Shown here piece by piece: positions 6,850 to 7,383 of a stretch of 7,383 bases of DNA. This DNA is from Betaproteobacteria bacterium (GTDB lineage: Bacteria; Pseudomonadota; Gammaproteobacteria; Burkholderiales; SG8-39): positions 1-7,383 of the forward strand of contig JAOUGZ010000125.1 in assembly GCA_029865405.1 (NCBI GenBank). The letters are read 5' to 3'. The notes beneath the pieces were generated by a model. That model worked only from the letters and a program-made list of their open reading frames with translations. It did no database searches and had not been told where the DNA came from. Numbering within the stretch: position 1 is the stretch's first letter; the number at the start of each line of letters is the position of its first letter. Position numbers and translations under genes: made by a program.

Positions 6850-7383
6850 CTATAGCCAGATCATCAGCCCCGTCTCGAACGGGTGCGCGAGCTGCTCGTG
6901 GCTGGGATAGGCGCGCAGCTGGTATTCGAGCCGGCCGTTCTGCTCGGGCTCGAATTCGAGCTGGTACAGGTGCTCGCCGCCCTCGGGCAGCGTCCCCTGC
7001 GGCGTGAACCGGTAGTGCGCCGCCGGCCCGCTCAGTGCCGGGCGGCGCAGCACCAGCTCGAGCGCCAGGTCCTCGGGCGCAAGGCCGTTCAGACGCGCGG
7101 CCACCGCTACTTTCACGCGCTCGCCGTGCTCTACGCGCAGCGGCGGCTCGCCGGTGCGGCGCAGGACGACGCCGGGCCACGCCGCGCGCACCTTCACCCG
7201 CCATTCGGCAAGCTGCCGCGCCGCGGCCCCGCCGTCGGCGGCGAGCCGGCGCCCGCGCTCCGTGGCGGGGCGGTAGAGTAGCTCGACGTATTCCTCGAGC
7301 ATGCGCATCGCGTTGAAGCGCGGCGCCACCGTGGCCATCGACTCCTTGGCCATCGCCACCCAGCCGGGCGAGAAGCCGGCGTC
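6850..7383 (-). CDS. glgP: Alpha-glucan (glycogen) phosphorylase, C-terminal part (runs off the window's right edge)
   Basis: These phosphorylases release glucose 1-phosphate from glycogen or maltodextrin with pyridoxal phosphate as cofactor. Only the last 177-178 residues are present, reading leftward from the window edge to TAG at 6850-6852. The visible start of the fragment, SPGWVAMAKESMATVAPRF followed by NAMRMLEEYVELLYRPA, resembles the conserved C-terminal helix region of the short bacterial alpha-glucan phosphorylases (Thermotoga/Thermus type). It is followed by a beta-rich tail with WPGVVLRR and a segment ending PFETGLMIWL. The catalytic and cofactor residues are outside the window. 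The gene converges on the cbb3 operon, with only 10 bp between the two stop codons. It appears functionally unrelated to the oxidase. The family call is good, but the gene symbol is less certain because several phosphorylase subfamilies exist. Confidence 0.8.
   Translation of the reverse strand, partial: DAGFSPGWVAMAKESMATVAPRFNAMRMLEEYVELLYRPATERGRRLAADGGAAARQLAEWRVKVRAAWPGVVLRRTGEPPLRVEHGERVKVAVAARLNGLAPEDLALELVLRRPALSGPAAHYRFTPQGTLPEGGEHLYQLEFEPEQNGRLEYQLRAYPSHEQLAHPFETGLMIWL

Noticed and set aside
6848..6857. GGCTATAGCC palindrome as a terminator or operator
   Set aside because: It is a 10-bp palindrome without a loop or T tract, and part of it lies in the end of the phosphorylase gene. 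It is likely a chance occurrence.

Overview
The window is GC-rich, densely coding DNA. Protein content and gene order (separate ccoN and ccoO, short ccoQ, ccoP with two haem motifs, then ccoG and a short fixH) suggest a proteobacterium, most likely a betaproteobacterium. The assignment rests on protein resemblance only, because no rRNA or other phylogenetic marker is present.

Layout. (1) 1-1243, minus strand: a two-gene oxidative-stress operon. A bacterioferritin-like diiron protein (701-1243) is followed after 17 nt by katG, catalase-peroxidase, whose 3' end lies outside the window (1-683). (2) 1244-1425: a 182-bp divergent control region. The leftward side has a sigma70-type promoter (TTCACA, 18 bp, TCTAAT) with an OxyR-like tetrad of half-sites directly abutting the -35. 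The rightward side has a perfect FNR/ANR-type palindrome (TTTGACGCAGGTCAAA) placed at about -41.5 relative to a start inferred from a TAGCAT -10 element. (3) 1426-6340, plus strand: ccoN-ccoO-ccoQ-ccoP-ccoG-ccoH, encoding a cbb3-type high-affinity cytochrome c oxidase, its membrane iron-sulphur copper reductase and an assembly protein. (4) 6337-6839, plus strand: two small genes joined to the operon by ATGA overlaps. One encodes a 76-aa two-helix membrane protein of unknown function and the other a 91-aa exported monohaem c-type cytochrome. (5) 6850-7383, minus strand: the C-terminal end of an alpha-glucan (glycogen) phosphorylase, convergent with the operon.

How it works together. Low oxygen would activate the FNR-type promoter and produce the cbb3 oxidase together with its maturation factors and the two unfamiliar small proteins. 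Peroxide would activate the divergent promoter, producing a ferritin-like iron store and KatG. The two responses share one short intergenic region. No ccoI copper ATPase or ccoS gene lies in the window. No mobile element, CRISPR array, tRNA or rRNA was seen. The parts most worth a second look are the two small genes after ccoH and the dual control region.
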